DNA from: Gp6-AA40 sp035649635
Lineage (GTDB): Bacteria > Acidobacteriota > Vicinamibacteria > Vicinamibacterales > UBA2999
NCBI GenBank assembly: GCA_035649635.1
Contig: DASRJE010000064.1
Location: forward strand, 1 to 64,000
DNA length: 64,000 nucleotides
Reading direction: 5' to 3'
The position numbers and the translations under genes are program-made. Shown one piece after another: positions 54,472-63,398 of the stretch; the first letter of the stretch is position 1, and every line of letters starts with the position of its first letter. The notes under the pieces were generated by a model. It made no database searches. It saw only the letters and a program-made list of their open reading frames with translations, and was not told the origin of the DNA.

Positions 54472-55929
54472 ATGGTTCCGGTAGACGTCGCGTTGCGTAT
54501 GGCCCGACGGCGCTTTCTGGGACAGGCTGGCGTCGGCATCGGGATGGCCGCCCTGGCGGAGCTGCTGCAATGCGACCTCTTCGCACAGAGCGCAGACGCG
54601 ACCGGGACCGGCGCGTTACCGGGATTGCCGCACTTTGCGCCCAAGGCCAAGCGCGTCATCTATCTGTTCCAGAGCGGCGCTCCCTCGCAACTGGATCTGT
54701 TCGACTACAAGCCGCAGCTTGCAAAAACCCACGGCACGGATCTCCCCGAGTCGATCCGCAACGGTCAGCGCCTGACGGCGATGACTGCCGGGCAGACAAG
54801 TTTTCCGATCGCCCAGTCGATCTTCAAGTTCGCGCAGTTCGGGCAATCGGGCGCGTGGCTCAGCGAGTTGCTTCCGCACACGGCGAAGGTCGTCGACGAT
54901 CTCTGCTTCATCAGATCGATCCATACCGAACAGATCAATCACGATCCGGCAGTGACGTTCGCGCAGACCGGATTCCAGCTTGCCGGACGGCCAAGCCTGG
55001 GAGCGTGGGTCTCCTACGGCCTGGGGACGATGAACCAGGATCTGCCCGCATTCGTGGTGATGATTACGGGAAACGGTCAGTCGTTGGCGGAACGGCAGTG
55101 GGGCACGGGGTTTCTTCCCAGCAAGTATCAAGGCGTCAAGTTGCGGTCGGTCGGCGATCCCGTCCTTTATGTCTCGAACCCCGCCGGCTTCGAGACGGAG
55201 CAGCGGGCACGCTTCATCGACGATCTCGAACGCCTCAACCAGTTTCAGTACGAGGCCACGCAGAACCCCGAAATCGCGACGCGGATCGCACAGTACGAAA
55301 TGGCGTTCCGCATGCAAACCTCCGTGCCCGAGCTCACAGATCTGTCGAAGGAGTCGGAGCACACCTTCGAGCTCTACGGCCCCGATTCCAGGAGGCCGGG
55401 GACGTACGCGGCCAATTGCCTGATGGCTCGGCGCCTTGCCGAGCGCGGTGTGCGGTTCATCCAGGTCTACCACCGCGCGTGGGATCACCACGCGGGCTTG
55501 CCGAGAGCGATCCGCGCAACGTGCCAGCAGGTGGATCAGTCGAGCGCCGGGCTGATCCAGGACTTGAAGGAACGAGGGCTGCTCGACGAGACCCTGGTGA
55601 TCTGGGCGGGTGAATTCGGGCGGACCGTGTACTCGCAGGGCAAACTGACGGCCGACGACTACGGCCGCGATCATCATCCGCGCGCGTTCACCATCTGGAT
55701 GGCGGGCGGCGGCGTGAAGCCGGGGATCACGCTCGGTGAAACGGATGATTACGGCTACAACATCACCGCCGATCCTGTGCACGTGCACGATCTGAATGCC
55801 ACGATCCTGCGGTGCCTGGGGATCGATCACACACGGCTGACATACAAGTATCAGGGACGCAACTTCCGGCTCACCGACACCGGTGGCCGCGTGTTCCAGA
55901 AGGCGCTCGCCTTTGACGCAAAAGCCTAG
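54472..55929 (+). CDS. DUF1501 exported protein
   Basis: A 485-residue protein starting three bases after the PSD1 stop. Twin-arginine signal RRRFLGQAGVGIGMAAL near residues 10-26. The DUF1501 (sulfatase-like, alkaline-phosphatase superfamily) features include VIYLFQSGAPSQLDLFDYKP near 60, SIHTEQINHDPA near 145, GVRFIQVYHRAWDHHAGL near 330, VIWAGEFGRTVYSQG near 375 and DDYGRDHHPRAFTIWMAGGG near 391. The metal-site residues of the superfamily are largely kept. Always found with PSD1 proteins; probably same secreted complex. Confidence 0.88.
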   Translation: MVPVDVALRMARRRFLGQAGVGIGMAALAELLQCDLFAQSADATGTGALPGLPHFAPKAKRVIYLFQSGAPSQLDLFDYKPQLAKTHGTDLPESIRNGQRLTAMTAGQTSFPIAQSIFKFAQFGQSGAWLSELLPHTAKVVDDLCFIRSIHTEQINHDPAVTFAQTGFQLAGRPSLGAWVSYGLGTMNQDLPAFVVMITGNGQSLAERQWGTGFLPSKYQGVKLRSVGDPVLYVSNPAGFETEQRARFIDDLERLNQFQYEATQNPEIATRIAQYEMAFRMQTSVPELTDLSKESEHTFELYGPDSRRPGTYAANCLMARRLAERGVRFIQVYHRAWDHHAGLPRAIRATCQQVDQSSAGLIQDLKERGLLDETLVIWAGEFGRTVYSQGKLTADDYGRDHHPRAFTIWMAGGGVKPGITLGETDDYGYNITADPVHVHDLNATILRCLGIDHTRLTYKYQGRNFRLTDTGGRVFQKALAFDAKA

Positions 55930-55930
55930 G

Positions 55931-57775
55931 CTAGTAGGCGACAAATATCTGGCGCGCTAAGGCCAGGTCCAAGGTGGCGACTATCGTGGTGTGATGCGAG
56001 TTGATGCCATCGTAGTGCTCGTCCAACACGCGGACCAGAGCAGCGGCGCTGAATAACCCACTTTCGGCCACCGACTTCGAACGGAGCGTATCGTTGACGA
56101 ACTCCCGCAGGGCGGTGTCCAGCCACAACCGGGATTGCCTAATGTCTTCCAGACCAGAAGCGCCCACTGCACTCAGGATTTTCCGAATCGGGGCAGACGA
56201 GGCGTAACACGTCGTCGACGCCGCATCGGCGAAGGCGAGAACACCCCAACCGAGTCCTCGCAGTGAGATACCGCCTGTCGCGCGCCAGCCCCAGTTGATC
56301 GGGTAGTGCGCAGCGGCACCCCCCACCGCTCGAATCACGCTGCACTGGAACGAGTGCGCTCGGGCCTGACCGAAAAAACGACGACCGACGTGTCGGAGGC
56401 GCGCTTGCCGTGCCTTGAAGCGCCGGCTGGCACCAGCATGTACAGGAGATCGCAGCGCCATCTCGATCAGCAGGCGATTGGCGTACGGAGTCTGCTGAAT
56501 CATGAAGTGCTGTCCGATACTGAAGTTCCCGACGGAGGAGAAGGGAGCCTCACACTCCAGCAGCAGTTGCAGCAGCGGGGAGTCGGAGTTCCTCGTGGCA
56601 GAATCGAGCCAGTGTTGGTGTCGCTGAACGCTTGCGGCTCTCGCACGCCCCTCAGTCAGCACGTCGAAGGCTGCATCCCTGGTTGCATAGGCTTCCAGGC
56701 CTAGACGAGCGAGCTGATTTCCAAGGTTGCCGGACAGCCGTCTCGAACCGACACCATTCAGTTGCCGATTGAAATAGACCTCATGCGCCTGATCCAGACT
56801 CGCGAGTCCTCCAGACAGCCGCGATGCCTCGACGACGTACGCGGGTAAGTCTCGGACGTATTGCTCACCGAGTGTGACCAGAAGGTGCTCTAAGCGATAC
56901 TCCCGGCACAGCGCCATCGCGAGACGCGCATCGAGGCACACGCCAGGACTTCCGCTCATCGTGCAGGCAGTGGGCCTAGCGGCGGTCTTCGACAAGACCG
57001 CTAGTACCGCGCGGGTATCGAGTCCGCCCGTCAGAGCGAAGAGACTGTTCGTCAGATGAATATTCGTAACCGCCCGACGGAAGGCCTCTGCCTGAAGAGC
57101 TACGTGCGAGGATGGGTCTGATAAGGGTTCAGGCTGCGGAGGGTTCCAGGATCGTGTGAGATGGTTGCCACCGTGAACATCCAGCTGTAACCGGTGCGCG
57201 CCTGGCATCAGCGTCACGCCGGTGAAGAGAGTTCGATGCCCGAGGGGGTAGCCAAACGCGAATAGCTCCAGCGCACTTTGCGGATTGATCGCGAGCGGCA
57301 GGTGCGCAACCGCGCGGAACAGATAGAGCTCGGACGTGACAACGACAACACCGGGCCTTCGGCACACAAATATGGGAGGCATGGCCACGATGCTGCTCAG
57401 GACGGAGATCGACCCTTGCATCGAGTCCCACTCTACGCATGCCGCGTTTCCCATGCACACTTTGCCTCGTGACTCTTCCCATTCGGCGTCGTCACCCACG
57501 ATGAGAGTGACGCGTCCCGCGGGACGAGGCCTGGTCCGACCGCATGGCTCGGCATCGACGAATGCCAACTCGGACGCTCCATCACTGCTAATGACGTGCG
57601 TTGATTCCCAACCCGGCAGTCGCTGGAGTCGCGGCACTGCTGACGACGAGCCCCAGGGATCGAGAGAAAGGATCGCAATGAAGGATCGCACCGGCCTCAC
57701 ACAATGCGGCTGGTCCGCATCCGTGCCGGTCTGGGCGTCCCGCAAGGAAGCCACGTCAGTCGAAGCGGTAGGCAC
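55931..57775 (-). CDS. Asparagine-synthetase-like protein without glutaminase Cys
   Basis: A 614-residue protein. The C-terminal half has a degenerate ATP pyrophosphatase loop (SLFALTGGLDTRAVLAVL near residue 246; classical SGGxDS) and continues with the AsnB synthetase fold (TYANRLLIEMALRSP near 430). The N-terminal half is only distantly like the AsnB glutaminase and lacks the Met-Cys start, so glutamine cannot serve as ammonia donor in the usual way; a relation to amide- or lactam-forming cyclases is possible. GTG start at 57775 is uncertain; a start near 57700 is equally plausible. Base composition looks slightly less GC-rich than its neighbours. Confidence 0.65.
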   Translation of the reverse strand: MPTASTDVASLRDAQTGTDADQPHCVRPVRSFIAILSLDPWGSSSAVPRLQRLPGWESTHVISSDGASELAFVDAEPCGRTRPRPAGRVTLIVGDDAEWEESRGKVCMGNAACVEWDSMQGSISVLSSIVAMPPIFVCRRPGVVVVTSELYLFRAVAHLPLAINPQSALELFAFGYPLGHRTLFTGVTLMPGAHRLQLDVHGGNHLTRSWNPPQPEPLSDPSSHVALQAEAFRRAVTNIHLTNSLFALTGGLDTRAVLAVLSKTAARPTACTMSGSPGVCLDARLAMALCREYRLEHLLVTLGEQYVRDLPAYVVEASRLSGGLASLDQAHEVYFNRQLNGVGSRRLSGNLGNQLARLGLEAYATRDAAFDVLTEGRARAASVQRHQHWLDSATRNSDSPLLQLLLECEAPFSSVGNFSIGQHFMIQQTPYANRLLIEMALRSPVHAGASRRFKARQARLRHVGRRFFGQARAHSFQCSVIRAVGGAAAHYPINWGWRATGGISLRGLGWGVLAFADAASTTCYASSAPIRKILSAVGASGLEDIRQSRLWLDTALREFVNDTLRSKSVAESGLFSAAALVRVLDEHYDGINSHHTTIVATLDLALARQIFVAY

Positions 57776-58071
57776 TGCGATCCAATCCTCGAGTCAGCGC
57801 GATCGCGTTCGAGTGACGACAGCCCGGGACGTCGGGCGGATCCGTCCAACCGGCGCGTCGCGACGTGCGCGCGGTTCAAAGACTATTCCAGCGAGCACGA
57901 GAGTGACGTCAATGTCAGCAGGGGCGGAGCATGGTCGCTACGTAAAATCCGCAACTCCATTGCACACGCGCACTATATCTATGCCGACTCGAGCGTGCAA
58001 TGCGATTTGCCGGCCGAAGAGATCGGCGGGGAGCGGCGCCTGTCTCCCGTCTGGTGACCGGCTCAATACGC
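57776..58071. other. Spacer between AsnB-like and zinc-ribbon genes
   Basis: 296 bases with no convincing gene. A 25-codon frame on the minus strand (start near 57960) has no ribosome-binding site and no precursor-peptide features. No promoter or repeat is recognised. Confidence 0.45.
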
Positions 58072-58368
58072 TCAGCGCTGAGACGCCGCGAACGTTCGCG
58101 TCGAATGATGCGATCGAACTCCGGGTGTTCGAGGGGCGCGCGGCGGGCGTGCCGTAGGGCCGCGCGAACTCAGATTAGGCTCCTGGCCTGAGTCTGTCGG
58201 CTCGAGCAGTGCCTTGCTCGGGGGCCAATTCTCGCCTTTGCGAAGATGCCACATGGAGCGGCACCCCCCGCACCAGAAGAAATCGACCTCAGGATGCGGC
58301 AGCGCCTCCGCCAGGTCGATCACCGCACGACTGTTGCACTCTGGGCAGTGCGTCCGTGCTGTTGCCAT
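58072..58368 (-). CDS. Small zinc-ribbon protein
   Basis: A 98-residue protein. The first 55 residues carry two CxxC knuckles (THCPECNSR and FFWCGGCRSMWHL) about 25 residues apart, followed by a charged RKGENWPPSKALLEP turn; the tail is Arg/Pro-rich and probably disordered. The conserved-looking core is a zinc-ribbon small protein seen in acidobacteria, of unknown function. Start at ATG 58368 because upstream residues show no conservation. Confidence 0.6.
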   Translation of the reverse strand: MATARTHCPECNSRAVIDLAEALPHPEVDFFWCGGCRSMWHLRKGENWPPSKALLEPTDSGQEPNLSSRGPTARPPRAPRTPGVRSHHSTRTFAASQR

Positions 58369-58411
58369 TCCCCGCACTCCTACTTTCGAGGAGTGGCAGC
58401 TTACCTGATTC

Positions 58412-59206
58412 CTATCCCTCTTTGGGCACCGGACCGCAACTAGTGTGCAAGCTCCTGTTTTCGGCCTTGATCGTGCCGATGAGCATGAATCCACATACGC
58501 GCATGCCGGCCTTGATCAGCGTCGCCCGCGACGCGTTGTTATCGATCCCGCAGCGAGCGGCCGGAACCCTGCCGGCCACGTAGCACGCCTTCTTCACCTC
58601 TTGCAGGATGAAGCTGCCAAAGCCACGTCCCCACTGGTCCCTCCTGACTTCCATGTAGAGGTCGGCGAAGGGCATGTTGTAGTGGAGCAGGAACCCCGCC
58701 GTCGCGACAAGCTCACCACCCACGTCGAGCACGTATTCGCCCAGGGGTTCGACGGCGTGCTCGAACACTCGATCGTCGTCATGCTTCAGGCGGACCACGG
58801 CGTCCGCGATCTTGTGTTCAGTCACGACGTGGTCCTCGAACAACACGGTATCGGCGCTGATCTTGTGCGCGAACTCGTGGAGCATCGAGGACAGCAACAG
58901 GTCATTACTTTGACATTCGATGTATGTGGCCTTCGCCGCCGCCACCAGCTCAGTGAACAGCAGACTCGACCACTTCCTGAACGGGGGAATCACGTAGAAC
59001 TCGAAGACCGCATCGCGATCCGCTCGCTGCAGCCCCTTGATCGAGCCATATCCCACCGCGACGTCGTCAATCTTCAGCAGGTAGGAGTCGGTCCAACCGC
59101 GCACGTGGCAGGCGTCGTACCTGATCTGGAAGTTGGTTTCCTGGAGAAACAACGTGCGAAAGGATTGGATATCCTCCAGCGTCACCTTGACGGCGTGCGC
59201 GGTCAT
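58412..59206 (-). CDS. GNAT-family acetyltransferase
   Basis: A 264-residue protein with two GNAT-like halves. The N-terminal half has a short acetyl-CoA-type segment (FRKWSSLLFTELVAAAKA near residue 78), and the C-terminal half carries the better motif A, MEVRRDQWGRGFGSFILQEVKKAC near 187, then CGIDNNASRATLIKAGMRVCGFML, the motif B region. Duplicated GNAT proteins often have one catalytic and one structural half. Substrate unknown. Six bases before the ADOP stop on the same strand would make the ADOP permease gene upstream of it; both may be cotranscribed. Confidence 0.75.
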   Translation of the reverse strand: MTAHAVKVTLEDIQSFRTLFLQETNFQIRYDACHVRGWTDSYLLKIDDVAVGYGSIKGLQRADRDAVFEFYVIPPFRKWSSLLFTELVAAAKATYIECQSNDLLLSSMLHEFAHKISADTVLFEDHVVTEHKIADAVVRLKHDDDRVFEHAVEPLGEYVLDVGGELVATAGFLLHYNMPFADLYMEVRRDQWGRGFGSFILQEVKKACYVAGRVPAARCGIDNNASRATLIKAGMRVCGFMLIGTIKAENRSLHTSCGPVPKEG

Positions 59207-59214
59207 GTCGACGA

Positions 59215-61905
59215 TCAATCAATCCTCAGGGCTGCGGTTGAATCGAGCCGCATGGCGCGCACTGCCGGAACGAGAATCGCAAAGACGGCAACGAGGAGCA
59301 GCAAGCCGGTCACTCCCGCGAACGTCGGCGGGTCGAGCGCCGGAACGCCAAAGAGCAAGCCGCGAAGTGCGCGGGTCACCAGGGCTGCGGCAACCAGCCC
59401 GACCGCCACGCCGGCAATCACCGTGCGCATCCCGTTGCGCATGACGAGGCCGAGAATATTTGCACGCGTGGCGCCGAAGGCCATCCGCACACCGATTTCA
59501 CGCGTTCGCCGCTCGACCGCATACGCGACAACGCCGTAAATACCGAGCGCCGACAGCAACAGGGCGGCAAGCCCGAAGCCATTGAAAAGCAGCGCGCGGA
59601 GCCGCGGCTCCGCAATGGACGCATCGAGCAGACCGGCCGGCGTCTCCTGGCGGACCGGGAGCAACGGATCGAGTCCTTGCAGCGCCCGTCGCACCGGCTC
59701 CGCCAACTGCAGCGGATCGCCCTGCGTCTGCGCGAGAAACACCATCGACTCAACAGCCGCTTGTGCATACGGCACATAGACCTCCGGCTGCGCCGGCTGA
59801 TCGAGCCCGTGATGACGCACGTCGCCCACAACACCGATAACGCGAAGCCAGGGCCCTGGCGCGGGGCGAAGCATGAGGCGCAGCCGCCGGTCGAGCGCGT
59901 TGCCGTCCGGCCAGAACCGGCGGATCACGGCCTCGTTGACGATCACGACGCCTTCAGCCGCGTCCGCCCGGCCATCGACCGCATCGGCGCGATCGCCGGT
60001 GTCGAACGCGCGCCCGGAACGCAGCGGGATGCCCAGCGTGCTGAAATAGGTGTCAGTGACCACGCGGCGGTCCATGAAGACGGGACCTTCCTTCTGTGGC
60101 TGCCCCTCGATCTCGACACCGACGAGCACGTTGGATCCGCCGAGCGGAAGACGATTGACGGCTGCGGCTTGCACCACACCTGGCTGCGCCTGGATACGAT
60201 CGAGCGCCCGATCAACGAACGCCCGGCGCGAGTCGGCAGTCGGGTACCGAGTGCCTGGCATACCCACGTTACTCGCCAACAGACGATCCGTGCGGAAGCC
60301 GGGATCGACGCGGCTCAAGCTCCAGAAACTCCGCGCCAGCAAGCCCGCCGACACGAGCAGGACGAGCGCGAGCGCGACTTCGGCAAACACCAGTGCCGCG
60401 CGTATACCCTGCCCGCGGCCCTCGGTCGTTCGCGTGCCATCGCGAATCATCGAGAACACCGCCGCGCCTGATGACTGTACGGCCGCCACCAGCGCAACCA
60501 GCATGGCCACAGCCAGGCCGGCGAACCCTGCAATCGTCGCCGCGCGCGCGTTCATGTGAATCGTCGCCGACGGCGGAAGAGCGCCGAGGGCAAGTGATGG
60601 CACAGCCGCGATCGCGAGCCACGCGACCAGTATGCCCAGCGCCGTTCCGGCGCCGGCCAGCACCAAGCTCTCCGCCATCATCTGCTGCAGCAGCCGCGCG
60701 CGGCTCGCGCCTAGCGCGGCACGCACCGCCAACTCGCCTGCTTGCGCTGCCGATCGCGCCAGAATCAGATTGGCCACGTTGGCGCAGGCAATCAGCAGCA
60801 GCACGAGCACGGCGGCCAGCAGCGCGACCAGCGGCTTTCGCACCGGTTCAGCGACCTGTGCTGCGAGTGAGAGCGCGGTGTAATGGGCATCCGCGGCCAC
60901 GTGCGTGTACGACTGCGAGAGTACTGCCGGCAGCCGCGCCACCTCCAGTCGGGCGCCTGCGAGGGTCGCCTCTGGTGCAAGCCGGCCGACGATGTTCGCC
61001 ACAGCCACGGTGCGCACCGATGCGAACGGATTGGTCGCCATCGGCAGCCAGAGCTCGGCCGTCTGGCGATTCGTGGCCGCGAGGGAAGAGGTGATGGGCA
61101 TCCTGAAATCACCGGTAAGCATGCCGACGACGGTGACAGACTGATCGTTGATCTGGATGATCTGACCGCTCAGCGGCGTGCCGCGTCCGAACGTCTGGTC
61201 CCAGAACCGCTCCGAGACAACCGCCACCTTGGATGCCGCCTGTTCGTCGCCCGGCGTCAACAGCCGGCCGCTGCGCAGGCGGGCGCCAAACAGTTCGAGG
61301 AGGCCATCCGATACGAATGCCGCCGGCACAGTGCGCGCTTCTCCGGCACCCGTCAGCGTGACATCCCACGTGGATGTAAAAGCGGCGATGGCGTCGTACT
61401 GTGTCAGGCGCTCACGGAACTCGCGCAGAAAGGCGACCGCAAACGACGTTCTCCCGAACCGTTGCGACTCTTCTACGAGAGCGACGAGCCGATCGGCGCT
61501 CGGATACGGAAGCGGCCGGAGAATCGTCGCGTCCACGAGAGAGGCGATGGCCGTGGCAGCGCCGATTCCGAGCCCCAGCGTGAGCACGACGGTGGCAAAG
61601 AATGCCGGCCGGCGCAAGAACGTGCGGGCGGCGAATTTGAGATCGCGGGCAAAGGTCGCGTACATGGAGTCCCTCGCTATCGTGTTCGCCGGCGCGGCAA
61701 ATCGCTCACTGATCGCGCTGGCAATCAGATCCGTGTAGGCACGGGTCAGCTCGCAGACAAACGCCGCGGTGCCGCGGTCCTTCGCGCGCGCCAACCGGCG
61801 GTGGAAGACCTGCTCCATCTCGGCGCCGTACGCGTGGTGAAAGCGCGATGAATAGAGGCGCAGCAAGAACCGGAAGACGCGCGTCGACGCGTGAAGCGGC
61901 CGCAT
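59215..61905 (-). CDS. ADOP-family permease with N-terminal extension
   Basis: An 896-residue orphan FtsX/MacB-type permease. Residues 1-80 form the extension typical of PadR-linked ADOP proteins (FRFLLRLYSSRFHHAYGAEMEQVFHRRLARA), followed by MacB_PCD and FtsX domains in two copies: first helix near 100 (RRPAFFATVVLTLGLGIGAATAIASL), central block CANVANLILARSAAQAGELAVRAALG near 390 and C-terminal block RTREIGVRMAFGATRANILGLVMRNG near 810. No ATPase gene nearby. The ATG at 61905 is eight bases after the PadR stop, so the PadR gene leads this transcription unit. Confidence 0.88.
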   Translation of the reverse strand: MRPLHASTRVFRFLLRLYSSRFHHAYGAEMEQVFHRRLARAKDRGTAAFVCELTRAYTDLIASAISERFAAPANTIARDSMYATFARDLKFAARTFLRRPAFFATVVLTLGLGIGAATAIASLVDATILRPLPYPSADRLVALVEESQRFGRTSFAVAFLREFRERLTQYDAIAAFTSTWDVTLTGAGEARTVPAAFVSDGLLELFGARLRSGRLLTPGDEQAASKVAVVSERFWDQTFGRGTPLSGQIIQINDQSVTVVGMLTGDFRMPITSSLAATNRQTAELWLPMATNPFASVRTVAVANIVGRLAPEATLAGARLEVARLPAVLSQSYTHVAADAHYTALSLAAQVAEPVRKPLVALLAAVLVLLLIACANVANLILARSAAQAGELAVRAALGASRARLLQQMMAESLVLAGAGTALGILVAWLAIAAVPSLALGALPPSATIHMNARAATIAGFAGLAVAMLVALVAAVQSSGAAVFSMIRDGTRTTEGRGQGIRAALVFAEVALALVLLVSAGLLARSFWSLSRVDPGFRTDRLLASNVGMPGTRYPTADSRRAFVDRALDRIQAQPGVVQAAAVNRLPLGGSNVLVGVEIEGQPQKEGPVFMDRRVVTDTYFSTLGIPLRSGRAFDTGDRADAVDGRADAAEGVVIVNEAVIRRFWPDGNALDRRLRLMLRPAPGPWLRVIGVVGDVRHHGLDQPAQPEVYVPYAQAAVESMVFLAQTQGDPLQLAEPVRRALQGLDPLLPVRQETPAGLLDASIAEPRLRALLFNGFGLAALLLSALGIYGVVAYAVERRTREIGVRMAFGATRANILGLVMRNGMRTVIAGVAVGLVAAALVTRALRGLLFGVPALDPPTFAGVTGLLLLVAVFAILVPAVRAMRLDSTAALRID

Positions 61906-61912
61906 CGCGTGC

Positions 61913-62266
61913 TCACGCTCCACGTTTGAGCAGCCGGACAGCGCGCGCGGCACGCACCTGATCGGCGAGACGCCCGGCTTCGGCGGCCGCGACCGCGCTA
62001 CCGAGCGGCGATAACGAGAACAGGCGCCGGCGCTCCTCCCCGACACGGTGGAACGCCGCGTCGAGCAGTCCCTGTTCGACCAGTCGGTCCAGGGCCCGGT
62101 AGAGCGTGCCCGGGTTCAGGCTGAGGCGCCCCCCGGTACGGCGCTCGATTTCGAGCATGATGTCGTAGCCGTGGCGGCCTCCCTCGGCCAGCGCGAGCAG
62201 AATCTCGAACGAGACCGCGGTCAGCGGAAGAAAGGAATCCGGCGAGACAGAGGATCTGGCAGCCAC
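61913..62266 (-). CDS. PadR-family transcriptional regulator
   Basis: A 117-residue winged-helix regulator: LLALAEGGRHGYDIMLEIERRTGGRLSLNPGTLYRALDRLVEQGLLD (about residues 20-72) with the PadR Tyr/Asp-Ile recognition helix, then a short dimerisation helix to the end. The GTG start at 62266 follows AGAGGC at 8 bases. It leads the ADOP permease unit and is probably autoregulated through the inverted repeat just upstream, which overlaps its promoter. Confidence 0.88.
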   Translation of the reverse strand: MAARSSVSPDSFLPLTAVSFEILLALAEGGRHGYDIMLEIERRTGGRLSLNPGTLYRALDRLVEQGLLDAAFHRVGEERRRLFSLSPLGSAVAAAEAGRLADQVRAARAVRLLKRGA

Positions 62267-62633
62267 GGTATTTGCCTCTGGATAGTGCTTGCTTTAGGCA
62301 AATATAACAGGAGTCATCCCAGCTGGCAACTGCGCCAGCCGAGACGACAACAGTAGACACTGCCATCGCGCGCCGCGATTACTCCTGCCTCCCCACTCGC
62401 TCGCCGACTCGGACCGGACCGAGTTCGCCGCCAGCCCGAATAGTCGGGCCACTCCCGGACGAACCTCGAGAAACGTGTCAAGCGTTTTGTGCGTTCGTGC
62501 CGGAAGTTTTTGGACGCTGTTATCAGTTACTTCGCCGTTTTGGCGCGACCTATCCATTCCAAGTGTCCGTTCCTCGTATACTTCCTGCGGCCTGATGCCT
62601 CTCATCCAACCTGAAACGATTCAGGAGGGCGCC
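62267..62633. other. Divergent spacer upstream of padR and exported-protein gene
   Basis: 367 bases. The padR promoter/operator occupies 62269-62329. The rest, including a GAGTCGGCGAGC-rich stretch near 62400, shows no gene. CAGGAGGGCGCC immediately before 62634 is the ribosome-binding site of the next gene. Confidence 0.55.
62269..62329 (-). promoter_or_regulatory. PadR promoter with overlapping 9-bp inverted-repeat operator
   Basis: Reading on the minus strand: -35 TTGCCA (62324-62329), 17-base spacer, -10 TATATT (62301-62306). TATTTGCCT (62296-62304 as minus strand) and its exact complement AGGCAAATA (62269-62277) form a perfect inverted repeat with an 18-base gap; the distal half overlaps the -10 box and the proximal half lies next to the ribosome-binding site. 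This is the position expected of an autorepressor operator. Confidence 0.72.
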
Positions 62634-63392
62634 ATGATTTCGATTTTCGTCACCACGCGCCAGCGCTTCAGTCGCCGTGCGCGGGCCATCATCGGATCGA
62701 TCGCCTTGATCGCCTGCGCCGGGGGCAGCGCTCTCGCGCAGTCAAGCGCCACCAGCCCCGGCTTCCTGGAGCACGACGCGCTGACGCCGCCGCTTCTGTT
62801 CCGCGAGGTCTGGCAGCAGCCGCCCCATACCGGGCCACTCAATGACGAGAACCGCCGCATCACGCCGCAGGCGCTGACCAACCCGGACCTTGAACTGCGG
62901 CTTTACGGCACGGACGCGCACAACATACAGGTGACGTCGCACAACGGCATTCCCGACCTCTGGACCGGCTTCACCAACTCGCCCGTGGCACTGACGCTGC
63001 GGCACAGGAACGCCTACCTCGATCTCACCGGGCTGACGCGGATGCGCTGGAGAACGCGAACCGAGAATCTGCACGTGCTGCATCCGGTCGTGAAGCTCGC
63101 GGACGGCACGCTGCTGGTTGGCAGCCAGGCGTTCTCGAGTCCGCAACGGCGGATGGTGGGATCCGACGCGTTCTCGGGAAACTTCGTGGTGTCCGAGGTG
63201 ACCTTCGACGATCAGCGCTGGTTCCAGCTCGATCCGATGAAGGTCGTCGTGATGAACGAAGTCGGAAACCCGGACCTGAGTCGCGTGGACGAGATCGGCT
63301 TCGTCGATCTCATGCCCGGCGGCGGACACGGTTTTGCCGGATGCTCGAACGTCTCATGGATCGAGGTGTACGCAACGCCACAGAAGCGTTGA
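62634..63392 (+). CDS. Exported protein of unknown function
   Basis: A 252-residue protein. The signal is at about residues 18-36 (IIGSIALIACAGGSALAQ), cleavage after LAQ. The mature part is beta-rich with conserved-looking segments EVWQQPPHTGPLNDENRRITPQAL near 55, LRHRNAYLDLTGLTRMRWRTRT near 130 and a C-terminal VDLMPGGGHGFAGCSNVSWIEVYA, resembling concanavalin-like sugar-binding lectin folds of secreted proteins. AGGAGG at good spacing fixes the start at 62634. I cannot assign a named family. Confidence 0.65.
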   Translation: MISIFVTTRQRFSRRARAIIGSIALIACAGGSALAQSSATSPGFLEHDALTPPLLFREVWQQPPHTGPLNDENRRITPQALTNPDLELRLYGTDAHNIQVTSHNGIPDLWTGFTNSPVALTLRHRNAYLDLTGLTRMRWRTRTENLHVLHPVVKLADGTLLVGSQAFSSPQRRMVGSDAFSGNFVVSEVTFDDQRWFQLDPMKVVVMNEVGNPDLSRVDEIGFVDLMPGGGHGFAGCSNVSWIEVYATPQKR

Positions 63393-63398
63393 GGCAGC

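Noticed and set aside
54616..55944. 442-residue reading frame on the minus strand
   Set aside because: Antisense of DUF1501, which has a proper signal peptide and family motifs.
57883..57960. 25-codon peptide frame near the AsnB-like gene considered as a lasso-peptide precursor
   Set aside because: No ribosome-binding site, no leader pattern with Thr at -2 and no core starting with Gly and acidic ring residue; no protease or recognition gene nearby.
58445..59539. 364-residue reading frame on the plus strand
   Set aside because: Antisense of the GNAT gene and the end of the ADOP permease gene.
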